From: Fischerella sp. JS2
GTDB taxonomy: Bacteria > Cyanobacteriota > Cyanobacteriia > Cyanobacteriales > Nostocaceae
DNA length: 64,000 nt
Assembly (NCBI RefSeq): GCF_032393985.1
Contig: NZ_CP135918.1
Span: forward strand, 2,790,001-2,854,000
Direction: 5' to 3'
The translations under genes and the position numbers were made by a program. The notes under the pieces are model-generated. The model saw only the letters and a program-made list of their open reading frames with translations. It did not search any database and was not told where the DNA came from. This document shows, one piece after another, positions 44,614 through 53,515 of the stretch (the first letter of the stretch is position 1; every line of letters begins with the position of its first letter).

Positions 44614-46011
44614 CTATGGACTCTTGATGCTTAATTCTTTTAAAAAATGCCCTATTAAATACAATGAACCACATAAAACGACCAAATTATCCGTCGAAGA
44701 AAAAGCTACTTCTAGCGCAGATACTACATCTGGAAAAGTAGTACAAATACTCAATTCTGGACAAATCTCATTAGCTAGCTTTGCTAATTCGTCAGGATTA
44801 GCTGAACTATGATCAGGTACTGGTACTAAATACAATTGGTCATTTGGTCGGAGTAAGGCTTGAAAAATTTCTTGATGGTCTTTAGTTGAAAGCATTCCCA
44901 TCACCCAAGTCACGCCAATTTTGGAGCCACTGCGTTGCGGAGGTTCCCTCCGTTGTAGCACGTGGCGTGATTTTGGATTTTGGATTTTGGATTGGGTATT
45001 AGACAATGGGACAGTATCGGTTTCTCCAGGCTTTAATAAAAAATCTACATAATTTCGCAAAACTTGAGCTGCTGCCGGGTTATGAGCGCCATCAAGCAAT
45101 AGTTTATAATTTTTCCAAGTAATCCATTGCATTCGCCCCGGCCACTTGGTTTTGGCCATACCATCAATAATGGCTTGCTCAGAAATTTGCCAACCCTTTT
45201 GTTGCAAAATTTCCAAAGCACATAAAGCTATAGCTGAATTTGTCAACTGAATTTGTCCCTGTAGCGGCAAAGGGTATTTGATAGTGTAATCTCCCCCCCC
45301 CCGGTTCTCCCCACTTACCAATCTTTCATATTCTGCCCATCCCCCATCAATTTGACGGGCTGGTTGTGGTGTGTAGATGGGGCATTGTAATTCCAAAACG
45401 CGCGATCGCACAACTTGTTCTGCATCTGGTGGCAAGGGGCCAATCACAGCCGGACATCCTGGTTTGAGAATACCCGCTTTTTCTCTAGCGATATCAGCAA
45501 CAGTAGGGCCAAGTCGCTGCCAATGTTCACGACTAATAGATGTAATAACGGTAATCAGAGGTTGTTCACAGACATTAGTAGCATCTAAGCGTCCTCCCAA
45601 TCCAACTTCTATTACCGCTACATCCACTTTTTCTTGAGCGAAATATAACCAAGCTACTGCGGTAATCACCTCAAACTGAGTCGGTGAATCATCATTCGGG
45701 GAAATAGCAGCTTTAACTTCTTGCAATAATTTGCAAAATTCCTTAGAAGAAATTGGCTGTTGATTAATACAAATACGTTCTGTCCAATCAACCAAATGGG
45801 GGGAGATGTAGCGTCCTGTGCGATATCCTGCCTCCGTAAGAACCGAAGAAATATAGGCACAAACAGAACCTTTACCGTTAGTACCAGCAACATGAATTAC
45901 CGGAACTTGATGATGGGGATTACCAAGATTTGCCAACAATTTTTGGCTGGCTTCAAGTCCCAAATGGATGCCAAACTTTTGCAAGGGTCGTAATAAGGAG
46001 TCGATATCCAC
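44614..46011 (-). CDS. folC: Bifunctional folylpolyglutamate/dihydrofolate synthase
   Basis: A 465-residue Mur-ligase-family enzyme. The P-loop HVAGTNGKGSVCAYIS begins near 40, EVGLGGRLDATN lies near 137 and the LLDGAHNPAA motif near 308. It adds glutamates to (dihydro)folate in the cytosol. Compared with typical FolC (about 420-430 residues) it is long. A block around 345-375 (NTQSKIQNPKSRHVLQRREP then PQRSG) is translated STRR and palindrome sequence inserted in frame, between two conserved motifs of the C-terminal domain. Confidence 0.92.
   Translation of the reverse strand: MDIDSLLRPLQKFGIHLGLEASQKLLANLGNPHHQVPVIHVAGTNGKGSVCAYISSVLTEAGYRTGRYISPHLVDWTERICINQQPISSKEFCKLLQEVKAAISPNDDSPTQFEVITAVAWLYFAQEKVDVAVIEVGLGGRLDATNVCEQPLITVITSISREHWQRLGPTVADIAREKAGILKPGCPAVIGPLPPDAEQVVRSRVLELQCPIYTPQPARQIDGGWAEYERLVSGENRGGGDYTIKYPLPLQGQIQLTNSAIALCALEILQQKGWQISEQAIIDGMAKTKWPGRMQWITWKNYKLLLDGAHNPAAAQVLRNYVDFLLKPGETDTVPLSNTQSKIQNPKSRHVLQRREPPQRSGSKIGVTWVMGMLSTKDHQEIFQALLRPNDQLYLVPVPDHSSANPDELAKLANEICPELSICTTFPDVVSALEVAFSSTDNLVVLCGSLYLIGHFLKELSIKSP
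44921..45008. repeat. Repeat insertion inside folC
   Basis: The segment contains GCGGAGGTTCCCTCCGTTGT (a palindromic module) and three TTTTGGATT heptamer-type copies, both of which are intergenic repeat types elsewhere in the window. It is in frame with folC. Confidence 0.75.
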
Positions 46012-46031
46012 AAAAGGTTAGTGGTTAGTGG

Positions 46032-46061
46032 GTAGAGACGCGATGTTCCTCGCGTCTGTAC
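46032..46061. repeat. 30-bp palindrome, copy 2
   Basis: GTAGAGACGCGA, loop TGTTCC, TCGCGTCTGTAC, set within TTAGTGG heptamers. Related copies are at 3338-3367 and 46510-46539. Confidence 0.85.
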
Positions 46062-46168
46062 GTTAGTGGTTAGTAGTTAGTGGTTATGGGAAAAGGGAAA
46101 GGGAAAATATCAATGACTAATTACTTACTATCTACTATCTACTAACCACTAACAATTTAAATAATAAA

Positions 46169-46197
46169 ACCGACTGCTCTAATGAAAAACAGTCGGT
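46169..46197 (-). terminator. Terminator of psbY
   Basis: ACCGACTG and CAGTCGGT pair across a 13-nt loop about 27 bp after the psbY stop. On the minus strand the hairpin is followed by TTTATTATTT. Confidence 0.75.
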
Positions 46198-46223
46198 ATC
46201 AGACTGATGATACTGAGTATATT

Positions 46224-46349
46224 TTATGCTTCTCTATTCAAAAAGCTTTGTACTTGTCTTAAAGCAGCAGCACCAATATTAAACAATGCCCAACCAGCTG
46301 CGATCGCAACTGGCGCTAATACGATAACTACACGCATATCTAAGTCCAT
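46224..46349 (-). CDS. psbY: Photosystem II protein PsbY
   Basis: A 41-residue protein missed by length-filtered calling. It reads [20 protein letters not shown] followed by [20 protein letters not shown] and a final A. One transmembrane helix (5-25) and the QVQSFLN tail match cyanobacterial PsbY, a small peripheral subunit near cytochrome b559. A strong ribosome site GAGGAG lies 10 bases before ATG 46349, and a terminator follows (46169-46197), so it is a self-contained transcription unit. Confidence 0.93.
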   Translation of the reverse strand: MDLDMRVVIVLAPVAIAAGWALFNIGAAALRQVQSFLNREA

Positions 46350-46748
46350 ATTTAATACTCCTCTTTTAAGTACAACTTAAAGTATTGTCAACACTTCTCA
46401 TTTTTTTATTTTTAGCTGAAGTGGACAATTTTTCCCAACTAATATGTAAATATTCTTTACAAACTTAGTTAATTTCATTTGTTAGTTGTTGCTGGTTGGT
46501 AGTTAGTGGGTAGAGACGCGAGGAACATCGCGTCTCTACATTAGTGGTTGGTTGTTGATTGTTAGTAGTTATCGATTTACTACTCCTCACACTCCACCCT
46601 TACCTTAAGCCGCTACGCGTCTACACACCCCTCACACTCCCCATCACCCCTACCCTACGGGAAGCCTATGAGCGCACGGCAGATGACGCCACGTGCTTTA
46701 TGCCGGGAAAGGAGTCCACCGCACTGCCTCGTCTACACCCCATCACCC
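46350..46748. other. Intergenic region with palindrome copy 3 and C-rich array
   Basis: It contains the psbY promoter side, a 30-bp palindrome at 46510-46539 (GTAGAGACGCGA, loop GGAACA, TCGCGTCTCTAC), TTAGTGG heptamers, a CTCCTCACACTCCACCC array (46580-46640) and modular palindromic pieces (46597-46690). No gene is recognised. Confidence 0.65.
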
Positions 46749-47276
46749 TCAATGTACGCTAAAACCAATATCAGTCCCTTTCCCAGCATGGACTAAAGCT
46801 AACTTTTTGTAACGTTCAGCGTGTTCAATTAATTCTGCTGCCTGAGTGTCTGTGACTTGACGCAATACCTTTGCAGGAGTCCCAACAACTAGGGATTGAG
46901 GTGGTACATCTTTGGTGACGACTGCGCCAGCCCCTACAATGCTGCCAGCCCCGACTCTGACGCCATCTAAAATAATTGCCCCAATTCCTATTAAACTTCC
47001 ACGTTCAATGTAGGCAGAATGTACCACAGCACGATGCCCTACGGTAACATGATCTTCTAAGATTGTGGGCTTACCCGGATCTCCGTGTAGAATTGCTCCA
47101 TCTTGGATGTTGGTGCATTCGCCAATTTCAATCCGTTCTACATCTCCCCTAATGACTGCTCCATACCAAATGCTCACCCCTGCCGCTATATTTACTGAAC
47201 CAATAACAACAGCGTTAGGTGCAACGAAAGCGGCTGGAGAAATATTAGGAGAAGACCAGTAGAAAGTGTTAGACAC
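46749..47276 (-). CDS. Gamma-class carbonic anhydrase family protein
   Basis: A 175-residue left-handed beta-helix protein of the YrdA/CaiE type. Hexapeptide repeats (VIGSVNIAAGVSIWYGAVIR; GSIVGAGAVV) alternate through the sequence. The zinc histidines appear in DGAILHGDP and HVTVGHRAVVHS, so activity is possible. Free-standing gamma-CA proteins often lack measurable activity, so only the fold is sure. It is distinct from CcmM (62505). Start ATG 47276. Confidence 0.9.
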   Translation of the reverse strand: MSNTFYWSSPNISPAAFVAPNAVVIGSVNIAAGVSIWYGAVIRGDVERIEIGECTNIQDGAILHGDPGKPTILEDHVTVGHRAVVHSAYIERGSLIGIGAIILDGVRVGAGSIVGAGAVVTKDVPPQSLVVGTPAKVLRQVTDTQAAELIEHAERYKKLALVHAGKGTDIGFSVH

Positions 47277-47469
47277 GATAGAATATGAATATGAATATGG
47301 TACTCAGGAACACTGGAAAATTTCCAACTTTGAAGGCTGGTTGCAAAACCAGAATATCATGGCTTCGAGCCTGTTCGCTGAGGCAGCAGTCAGTAAATAC
47401 GCTTATGATGTGGCGCAGAAGTGTAACAAAAACCAACGTCACTGGTGAAGACAAAACCATTCTTCTTTT

Positions 47470-47991
47470 ATGCACTTCATGATGAATCCAGGCTTGCAGT
47501 ACCCAATATTTGGCCCTGAAATACAGTGTCCCCACTGCCGACAGACAATACCGGCACTGACACTGACAGATACCTATCTGTGTCCCCGTCATGGCGCGTT
47601 TGAAGCCAACCCCAAAACTGGAGAGTTGATTCATTTACAGTCTGGACGACATTGGCGCAGATGGAATGGAGAATGGTATCGGCAACATACCCATCCCGAT
47701 GGCATTCGCTTTGAAATTCACGAAGCCCTAGACAAGTTATATACACAAGGTTATCGAGCAACACGGGTAATTATCGCTCGCCGCTATCTAGAGTTGATGA
47801 GTGGGTATTTAGAACGCAGCACTCCTTGGCGGGGAGGACAGTCGGAAGGGACTGCGGCACGATTATATGGTTTGCCAGTAGAGTTTAGCCCAGATTCCAC
47901 AGAAGAACCCTGTTGGGAAGTAATTAATTTTGATTTGGAAAAAGAACCTGGCGTACCTGTGCGCTACCCTTATTTTCGATTGTTTGAATAA
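47470..47991 (+). CDS. Cyanobacterial conserved protein (TIGR02652-like)
   Basis: A 173-residue protein. An N-terminal zinc-ribbon-like part has CPHC (~20-23) and a later CPRHG (~37-41) that together could bind zinc. The rest (WRRWNGEWYRQHTHPDGIRF and following) contains conserved aromatic and charged residues. It resembles a cyanobacteria-specific conserved hypothetical family I remember as TIGR02652, though I could not check this. A likely alternative start is the Met five codons in (MNPGLQYP). Function unknown. Confidence 0.65.
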   Translation: MHFMMNPGLQYPIFGPEIQCPHCRQTIPALTLTDTYLCPRHGAFEANPKTGELIHLQSGRHWRRWNGEWYRQHTHPDGIRFEIHEALDKLYTQGYRATRVIIARRYLELMSGYLERSTPWRGGQSEGTAARLYGLPVEFSPDSTEEPCWEVINFDLEKEPGVPVRYPYFRLFE

Positions 47992-48007
47992 TAGTTATTA
48001 GTTCGTT

Positions 48008-48212
48008 GTTGATAGTTAGTAGTTAGTAGTTAGTAGTTAGTGGTTAGTAGTTAGTGGTTAGTAGTTAGTGGTTAGTAGTTAGTGGTTAGTAGTTAGTGGT
48101 TAGTAGTTGGTTGTTGGTTATGGGGTATTCCCAATGACTAATAACCAATGCCCAATGCCCAATGCCCAATGCCCAATTACCAATTACCAATTACCAATTA
48201 CCAATTACCAAA
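48008..48212. repeat. Large STRR block
   Basis: TTAGTAG/TTAGTGG heptamers run through 48010-48110. They are followed by CCAATGC heptamers (48130-48175) and CCAATTA heptamers (48176-48210). This is the longest STRR array of the window; it lies directly before the VOC gene start. Confidence 0.92.
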
Positions 48213-48214
48213 TT

Positions 48215-48667
48215 ATGCACCACGCTTCCATTCGTACCGCTAATATCCATAAAGCGATCGCCTTCTATGAACAACTAGGGTTTTCAGTTTGCGAACGCTT
48301 CACCACTGGTTATACTCTTGCTTGTTGGATGGAAGGACTAGGCGGCAGAATAGAGCTGATTCAAATACCAGAACCAAAACCAGCACCAGATGCATTTGCC
48401 GACGAACATTATGTAGGCTACTATCACTTATCTTTTGATCTGAGTGAAGTTACTCCCGATTTACCTAGCTACTTGACAAAATTAACAGAAACTTTTGCTC
48501 TTGCTGCACAAGAACAACCAGAATATCTACAACCACTCCAGGTTTTGTTAGAACCAACTCAACAGCAAATAGGCGATCGCGTTTATGAAGTCGCTTTTAT
48601 TGCTGATGCTGACGGCTTACCCCTGGAATTAATTCGAGTTTTAGCAACACTTGGGGATAGGGGGTAG
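48215..48667 (+). CDS. VOC-family (glyoxalase/bleomycin-resistance fold) protein
   Basis: A 150-residue protein starting MHHASIRTANIHKAIAFYEQ. Two beta-alpha-beta-beta-beta modules are visible, with metal-binding-type residues H3 in the first strand and E near 130 (LPLELIRVLA). The frame is open upstream to 48107, but that part is translated STRR, so the ATG at 48215 is chosen. Substrate unknown. Confidence 0.88.
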   Translation: MHHASIRTANIHKAIAFYEQLGFSVCERFTTGYTLACWMEGLGGRIELIQIPEPKPAPDAFADEHYVGYYHLSFDLSEVTPDLPSYLTKLTETFALAAQEQPEYLQPLQVLLEPTQQQIGDRVYEVAFIADADGLPLELIRVLATLGDRG

Positions 48668-48901
48668 GTGATCGGGAATAGGGGAAAGGGGAAAGGTAAA
48701 TAATTAGACTTGTCCCCCGTGTCCTCCTTGTCCTCCTTCCCCAAACAAAACTTCATCCTTCAGCTAGTTGTAAATTTATTACTTTCTCAGTAGAATATTC
48801 TTTCTCTGTAGTGTTGCTGAGGTAATAAAATCCCTAGCAGTAATACACTATAGTCATAGAAAAATTCTGTAATTTAATTTACAGATACATCAAGCAAATA
48901 C

Positions 48902-51724
48902 ATGTCTGTGTTTAACAAGTTGCATAGATATCGTCTTTCTATTTTTGTGTTGACTCTCTGGTTACTTGCGGTTTTGCTACTGAGTGATGGATCAGCTACT
49001 AGTCACACAACCGCAAATTTTGTCCGAGTAGAAACACTTAAAGAAAATGTTTTAAAAAGAACTAAAAAAAATTACGTGACAGAGAACGTTTCCCAGGCAG
49101 TACTGGAAAATGGTTTGATGGTGCTAACAAAGGAAGTCCATTCAGCACCAGTGGTATCAGTGCAGATGTGGTATAAGGTTGGCTCACGCAACGAACAACC
49201 AGGTGTAAATGGTATTGCCCATCAATTAGAACATATGATGTTCAAAGGCACAAAAAACCGTCCAATTCAATTTGGACGTTTGTTTAGTGCTTTAGGTAGC
49301 GATTCCAATGCTTTCACTAGCTATGACCAGACTGCATACTATAGCACCGCAGAACGTGATAAGCTCAACGCCCTGCTTATACTAGAAGCAGATAGAATGC
49401 AAAATGCTCTGATTGATGCACAGAAACTAGAAAGTGAAAAGCGGGTAGTGATTTCTGAGTTGCAAGGCTACGAAAATAGCCCAGAGTATCGCCTAAATCG
49501 TGCGGTGTTACAAACAGTATTTCCTGAACATCCTTATGGCTTACCTGTGGGTGGTACTAAAGTTGATGTTAAGAAATTTCAAGTTAAACAGGTACAAGAA
49601 TACTATCAGAAATTCTACAGTCCCGATAATGCTGTTTTAGTAATTGTTGGTGATTTTGACACAGCCAAAACTCTCAAAGTTGTGAAAGATGTATTTGGGA
49701 AAATACAGAAAAGTCAACTGTCAGGTGTCAACAGTCAAGTTTTAAGCGTCAAGAGTCAAAAAGTTTCCCAATCTCCCATAGTATTACGCGAACCAGGGGC
49801 AAATGCACTGTTGCAAGCGATATATCCTTTACCAGATGTAAATCATCCTGATATACCAGCGTTAGATGTGATGGATTACATCTTGACAGAAGGACGGAAT
49901 TCTCGACTTGATCAGGCATTGGTGGAATCTGGTATAGCAACTGATGTCACAGGTACGATTGTAAGTTTGCACGAAGCTGGTTGGTATGAATTGTCTGTGA
50001 CTGCTGCACCTGGCAAAAATTTGAAAAAAATTGATACAGCGATGCAAAAGGCGATCGCATCACTTGCTGTGCAGGGAGCAAAAGGAGAAGAAGTGAATCG
50101 CGCCAAAGCACAGTTAGAAGCTGCTGTAATTTTGAATAACCGTGATATTACCAGTCAAGCGATGCAGCTAGGTAACGACCAGACAACAGCTGGTGATTAC
50201 CGCTACACAGACCGCTATCTAGCAGCTATCCGTCGGGTAACAGCTACGGATGTGCAACGTGTCACAAATAAATATTTAAAGCAGAACGCACGTTTTGTTG
50301 GCAATTTTGAACCAACTCAAATCCAAGCATTAGAAAAGAGCGATACTAAATTACACTCTACACTGATCACTGAAAATTTCTCTGCTGATACATCAGAAGT
50401 AACTACCGAGGTGGCTAAATATTTGCCACCCCTAGACACAACAACAGTTCCCACCGACGTAACCCTAACTTTACCAGAGCAATTTAAATTATCTAATGGT
50501 CTAGAAGTATTGTTGTTGCAAGACAAGAGTACGCCAACAGTGACTTTGAGTGGCTATATAAAAGCTGGTAATGAATTTGACTCAGAAGCGAAAGCTGGAC
50601 TAGCATCTCTTGTGGCAGAGAACTTGATGAACGGGACTAAAACCAGAGATGTGTTGGCGATCGCAAAAGCTTTGGATGAACGTGGCGCTAGTTTAGATTT
50701 TGAGTCTTATCGTGAAGGTGTAGAAATTCAAGGTAGCAGCTTGGCAGGAGACTTGCCTGTTGTTGTGCAAATCTTAGCAGATGTAGTCAAGAATCCGACT
50801 TTTCCCAGTAAAGAATTAGAACTGACTCGACAACAAGCTTTAACCAACTTGAAGGAGGAATTAGACGATCCTACAGAAGTTGCCAAAAGAACATTTGTGC
50901 AATCTGTGTATCCGAAAACTCATCCATTGCACAAATTTGCTACGCAAAAGAGTTTGCAGCGCATTCGTAGAGAAGATTTAGTTGCTTTTAAAACACAACA
51001 CTACCGTCCAGATGCAATGGTACTGGCACTGGTAGGAGATTTTGACCCTCAACAAGTGCGATCGCTCATCGAAGCTGAATTTGGTAACTGGAAAGTTAGC
51101 GGTCAAGTTCCAAAATTAGCATACCCTGTAGTGTCAGTACCAGACAAAATTGTGCGTGTTAATCCGGTGTTGCCAGGTAAAGCCCAAGCTGTTACTTATA
51201 TGGGTAGCACAGGGATTAATCGCCTAGATTCACGATATTATGCAGCTTTAGTATTAAATCAGATACTAGGCGGCGATACTCTATCTAGTAGGCTGGGGGT
51301 AGAAATACGCGATCGCCAAGGCTTGACCTACGGGATTTATAGCACCTTCCAAGTTGGGAAAAACGTCGGTATATTTTTGATTGAAATGCAAACAGCACCA
51401 GAAGACGCAACTCACGCCATCAACAGCACTCGCCGACTACTAGAAGAAATTCATCAGCAAGGTGTCACCCCTGAAGAATTGAAAACAGCAAAGCGCACCT
51501 TAATCAGTAACTACAATGTTTCGCTTGCTGATCCAGACGAATTGTCATACAGAATTTTGATGAATAAGGTTTACGAGTTAGATAAAGAAGAATTGCGCTC
51601 TTTTGTTAGTAAAATTGCCTCAGTTACCCTTGAGCAAGTCAATCAAGCAGGTCGTGAGTTACTTCATCCCGATAAAATTGTTGTGGTGACTGCTGGACCA
51701 AATATAGTAGCAGATGGTCATTAG
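48902..51724 (+). CDS. M16-family zinc metallopeptidase, two-module
   Basis: A 940-residue protein with a signal/anchor helix (residues 12-30) and two M16 modules. The first carries the inverted zinc motif H107-x2-E110-H111 (HQLEHMMFKG) and the downstream glutamate in EKRVVISELQGYENSPEYR. The second (~500-935) lacks the zinc motif and is a structural partner with the AGLASLVAENLMNGTKT and RQGLTYGIYSTF signatures. It cleaves short peptides in the periplasm or at the thylakoid surface. At residues ~270-288 a short insert (SQLSGVNSQVLSVKSQKVSQ) is translated AGTCAACAGTCAA-type STRR. Confidence 0.92.
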   Translation: MSVFNKLHRYRLSIFVLTLWLLAVLLLSDGSATSHTTANFVRVETLKENVLKRTKKNYVTENVSQAVLENGLMVLTKEVHSAPVVSVQMWYKVGSRNEQPGVNGIAHQLEHMMFKGTKNRPIQFGRLFSALGSDSNAFTSYDQTAYYSTAERDKLNALLILEADRMQNALIDAQKLESEKRVVISELQGYENSPEYRLNRAVLQTVFPEHPYGLPVGGTKVDVKKFQVKQVQEYYQKFYSPDNAVLVIVGDFDTAKTLKVVKDVFGKIQKSQLSGVNSQVLSVKSQKVSQSPIVLREPGANALLQAIYPLPDVNHPDIPALDVMDYILTEGRNSRLDQALVESGIATDVTGTIVSLHEAGWYELSVTAAPGKNLKKIDTAMQKAIASLAVQGAKGEEVNRAKAQLEAAVILNNRDITSQAMQLGNDQTTAGDYRYTDRYLAAIRRVTATDVQRVTNKYLKQNARFVGNFEPTQIQALEKSDTKLHSTLITENFSADTSEVTTEVAKYLPPLDTTTVPTDVTLTLPEQFKLSNGLEVLLLQDKSTPTVTLSGYIKAGNEFDSEAKAGLASLVAENLMNGTKTRDVLAIAKALDERGASLDFESYREGVEIQGSSLAGDLPVVVQILADVVKNPTFPSKELELTRQQALTNLKEELDDPTEVAKRTFVQSVYPKTHPLHKFATQKSLQRIRREDLVAFKTQHYRPDAMVLALVGDFDPQQVRSLIEAEFGNWKVSGQVPKLAYPVVSVPDKIVRVNPVLPGKAQAVTYMGSTGINRLDSRYYAALVLNQILGGDTLSSRLGVEIRDRQGLTYGIYSTFQVGKNVGIFLIEMQTAPEDATHAINSTRRLLEEIHQQGVTPEELKTAKRTLISNYNVSLADPDELSYRILMNKVYELDKEELRSFVSKIASVTLEQVNQAGRELLHPDKIVVVTAGPNIVADGH

Positions 51725-51775
51725 TTATTGGTCAATGATTATTGGTCAATGGCCATTAGTCATTGATTAATATTT

Positions 51776-51988
51776 ACGCCTAATGTGAATTAAACTATGG
51801 CAACAATCATGTTTTTATTATTGTTGACGCCCCCAAGGGCGGGCTTCCCGCAGGGTACACAGATGAACACAGATACACACCGATAATCTATCTGTGTTCA
51901 TCTGTGTTCATCGGTGTTCGTTAATCAAATTAAATTCTGGGCAATTACCAAAAAACCTTATATTGCTTCTTCAATTCACATTAGGCGT
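51776..51988. mobile_element. MITE-like element with 16-bp perfect ends
   Basis: ACGCCTAATGTGAATT (51776-51791) and its exact reverse complement (51973-51988) bound 213 bp. Directly outside lie TATTT (51771-51775) and TATTT (51989-51993), a candidate 5-bp target duplication. Inside, a 19-bp hairpin (51857-51875 / 51889-51907) is built of CATCTGTGTTCATCTGTG words. No transposase is encoded, so it would be non-autonomous. It lies immediately before the cupredoxin gene. Confidence 0.7.
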
Positions 51989-52011
51989 TATTTACTACTT
52001 ACAAAGGACAA

Positions 52012-52479
52012 ATGACAAAAATATTCCTCAAGATTTTACAACCTATATGCGTTGTACTGGCGCTACTAAGTTTCACTATCCTCACAGCTACTCCAACAAA
52101 AGCAGCAAGCTTATCTGGGGATTTACTGAAGCAGTCACCTACAGAAATTACAGTTAGCCTCAGTAATTCTGCTAACGAACTGAAATATGAGCCAAATCAA
52201 CTAGAATTTTTGGCAGGTAAACGTTATAAGTTGAAGCTGATCAATCCTAGTAATCAAAAGCACTACTTTACTGCCAAAGATTTTGCTGATGGAATTTGGA
52301 CACAAAAAGTCGAAGCTGGCAAAGTAGAGGTAAAAGGAGCTATTCATGAAGTGGAACTGAAGCCAGGCGCTGAGGCTGAGTGGGTGTTTGTTCCGCTTAA
52401 GCCTGGTAAGTATGGCTTACGTTGTCCAATAGCAGGGCATGCTGAAGCTGGGATGACAGGAGATATTGTCATTCAGTGA
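52012..52479 (+). CDS. Secreted cupredoxin
   Basis: A 155-residue exported protein. The signal peptide ends near TPTKAAS (residue ~32). The plastocyanin-like fold has complete type-1 copper ligands H84 (NQKHYF), C138 (LRCP), H143 (AGH) and M148 (GMTG). It may carry electrons or buffer copper in the periplasm or thylakoid lumen; it is distinct from plastocyanin by its longer loop and KHYFTAKDF first ligand segment. The MITE-like element (51776-51988) separates it from the M16 gene and may carry or disrupt its promoter. Confidence 0.9.
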   Translation: MTKIFLKILQPICVVLALLSFTILTATPTKAASLSGDLLKQSPTEITVSLSNSANELKYEPNQLEFLAGKRYKLKLINPSNQKHYFTAKDFADGIWTQKVEAGKVEVKGAIHEVELKPGAEAEWVFVPLKPGKYGLRCPIAGHAEAGMTGDIVIQ

Positions 52480-52554
52480 ACAGTTATCAGTATCAGTTAT
52501 CAGTTGCTAACATGCCGATGATGTCATAGCGCGTACTGCGGAGGAACAGCACGT

Positions 52555-53292
52555 ATGGAGAAGACAGGTTCAGACTTCTATGACGATGAGGCGGTTTTTG
52601 CAACATACATGAGCCATCGTCAACGTGTAGATACACCGAACGATACGCTGGAAAAGCCAGCGATTATGGATCTGATTGGATGCATTACTGGCAAACGTAT
52701 CCTTGATCTGGGGTGTGGCGATGCGGCAATTGGACGAGAACTCCTCCATCACGGCGCTGCGAGCTACACTGGTATCGAAGGCTCGCACAGGATGGCTATC
52801 ATTGCGACCAAGAAACATGATGACACAACAGGTCAGATTATTGAGCAAACGATTGAGAACTGGATCTATCCCCACGCAGCATTTGATCTGGTTATTGCAC
52901 GACTTTCCCTGCATTATGTTGCTGACTTGGCAGCAATTTACACCCAGATATTCCACGCACTCACACCTGCGGGACTGTTTGTTTTTTCGGTAGAACATCC
53001 CGTGATCACTTCCTGTGACCGAGGCTGGACTTCTGGGACAGTCCGCCAAGATTGGGTTGTCGATGACTATTTTACTACCGGACTGCGAGTCACACATTGG
53101 CTTGGCGGCACGGTGCAAAAATATCACCGCACGGTCGAAGACTATTTTCATCTCCTCAAGGAAGCTGGATTTATCATTGAGGATCTGCGTGAAGCGCGTC
53201 CGCAACGCGAACACTTTCAAAACGTGCAAACCTACGAGAGACGAAAGCGTATTCCGCTGTTTTTGATTCTCGCGGCACGCAAGCCCGTCTAG
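52555..53292 (+). CDS. SAM-dependent methyltransferase, probably acquired
   Basis: A 245-residue class I methyltransferase with SAM loop ILDLGCGDAAIG (~48-59), DLVIARLSLHYV (~110-121) in motif IV, and a C-terminal HTWLGG-like YHRTVEDYFHLLKEAGFI helix. The codon usage is visibly more GC-rich than the neighbouring genes, HIP1 sites are absent and no STRR lies inside. All this suggests horizontal acquisition. The substrate is unknown. The ribosome site is weak (GAGGAACAGCACGTATG). Confidence 0.82.
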   Translation: MEKTGSDFYDDEAVFATYMSHRQRVDTPNDTLEKPAIMDLIGCITGKRILDLGCGDAAIGRELLHHGAASYTGIEGSHRMAIIATKKHDDTTGQIIEQTIENWIYPHAAFDLVIARLSLHYVADLAAIYTQIFHALTPAGLFVFSVEHPVITSCDRGWTSGTVRQDWVVDDYFTTGLRVTHWLGGTVQKYHRTVEDYFHLLKEAGFIIEDLREARPQREHFQNVQTYERRKRIPLFLILAARKPV

Positions 53293-53515
53293 CGAACCCT
53301 TGTATCTTAAATTTGTAGTGGTAGACTGTCGCACTTAAGGTGAAAAAGGCGGAAGTCAAAAGGTAAAAATACGTTAACTTAAAATATAGATACTATTTCT
53401 CAACTAACTTTAGCCTGCTCGTACAGTAGTTAATAGTTGCTTCAAACAACAAATAATGAACAACTAACAACTAAAAACGAAAAAAGAGCAAGGCGCAAAT
53501 AACTACTTATTCCCC

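Noticed and set aside
46582-46592. ACTCCTCACAC, the core motif of the cyanobacterial sRNA Yfr1
   Set aside because: It lies inside a CCCTCACACTCCCC-type array and lacks the two flanking stem-loops of Yfr1.
47266-47448. Small plus-strand frames upstream of the 47470 gene
   Set aside because: They overlap the start of the gamma-CA gene and have no ribosome site or family similarity.
48008-48212. CRISPR-like array
   Set aside because: The unit is seven bases with no spacers; it is STRR.
48107-48214. N-terminal extension of the VOC protein
   Set aside because: It is translated CCAATGC/CCAATTA STRR; the family start is ATG 48215.
52570-53334. 254-codon open frame antisense to the methyltransferase gene
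   Set aside because: It is a shadow of the GC-richer plus-strand gene, whose SAM motifs are clear; the antisense translation has no protein-like pattern.
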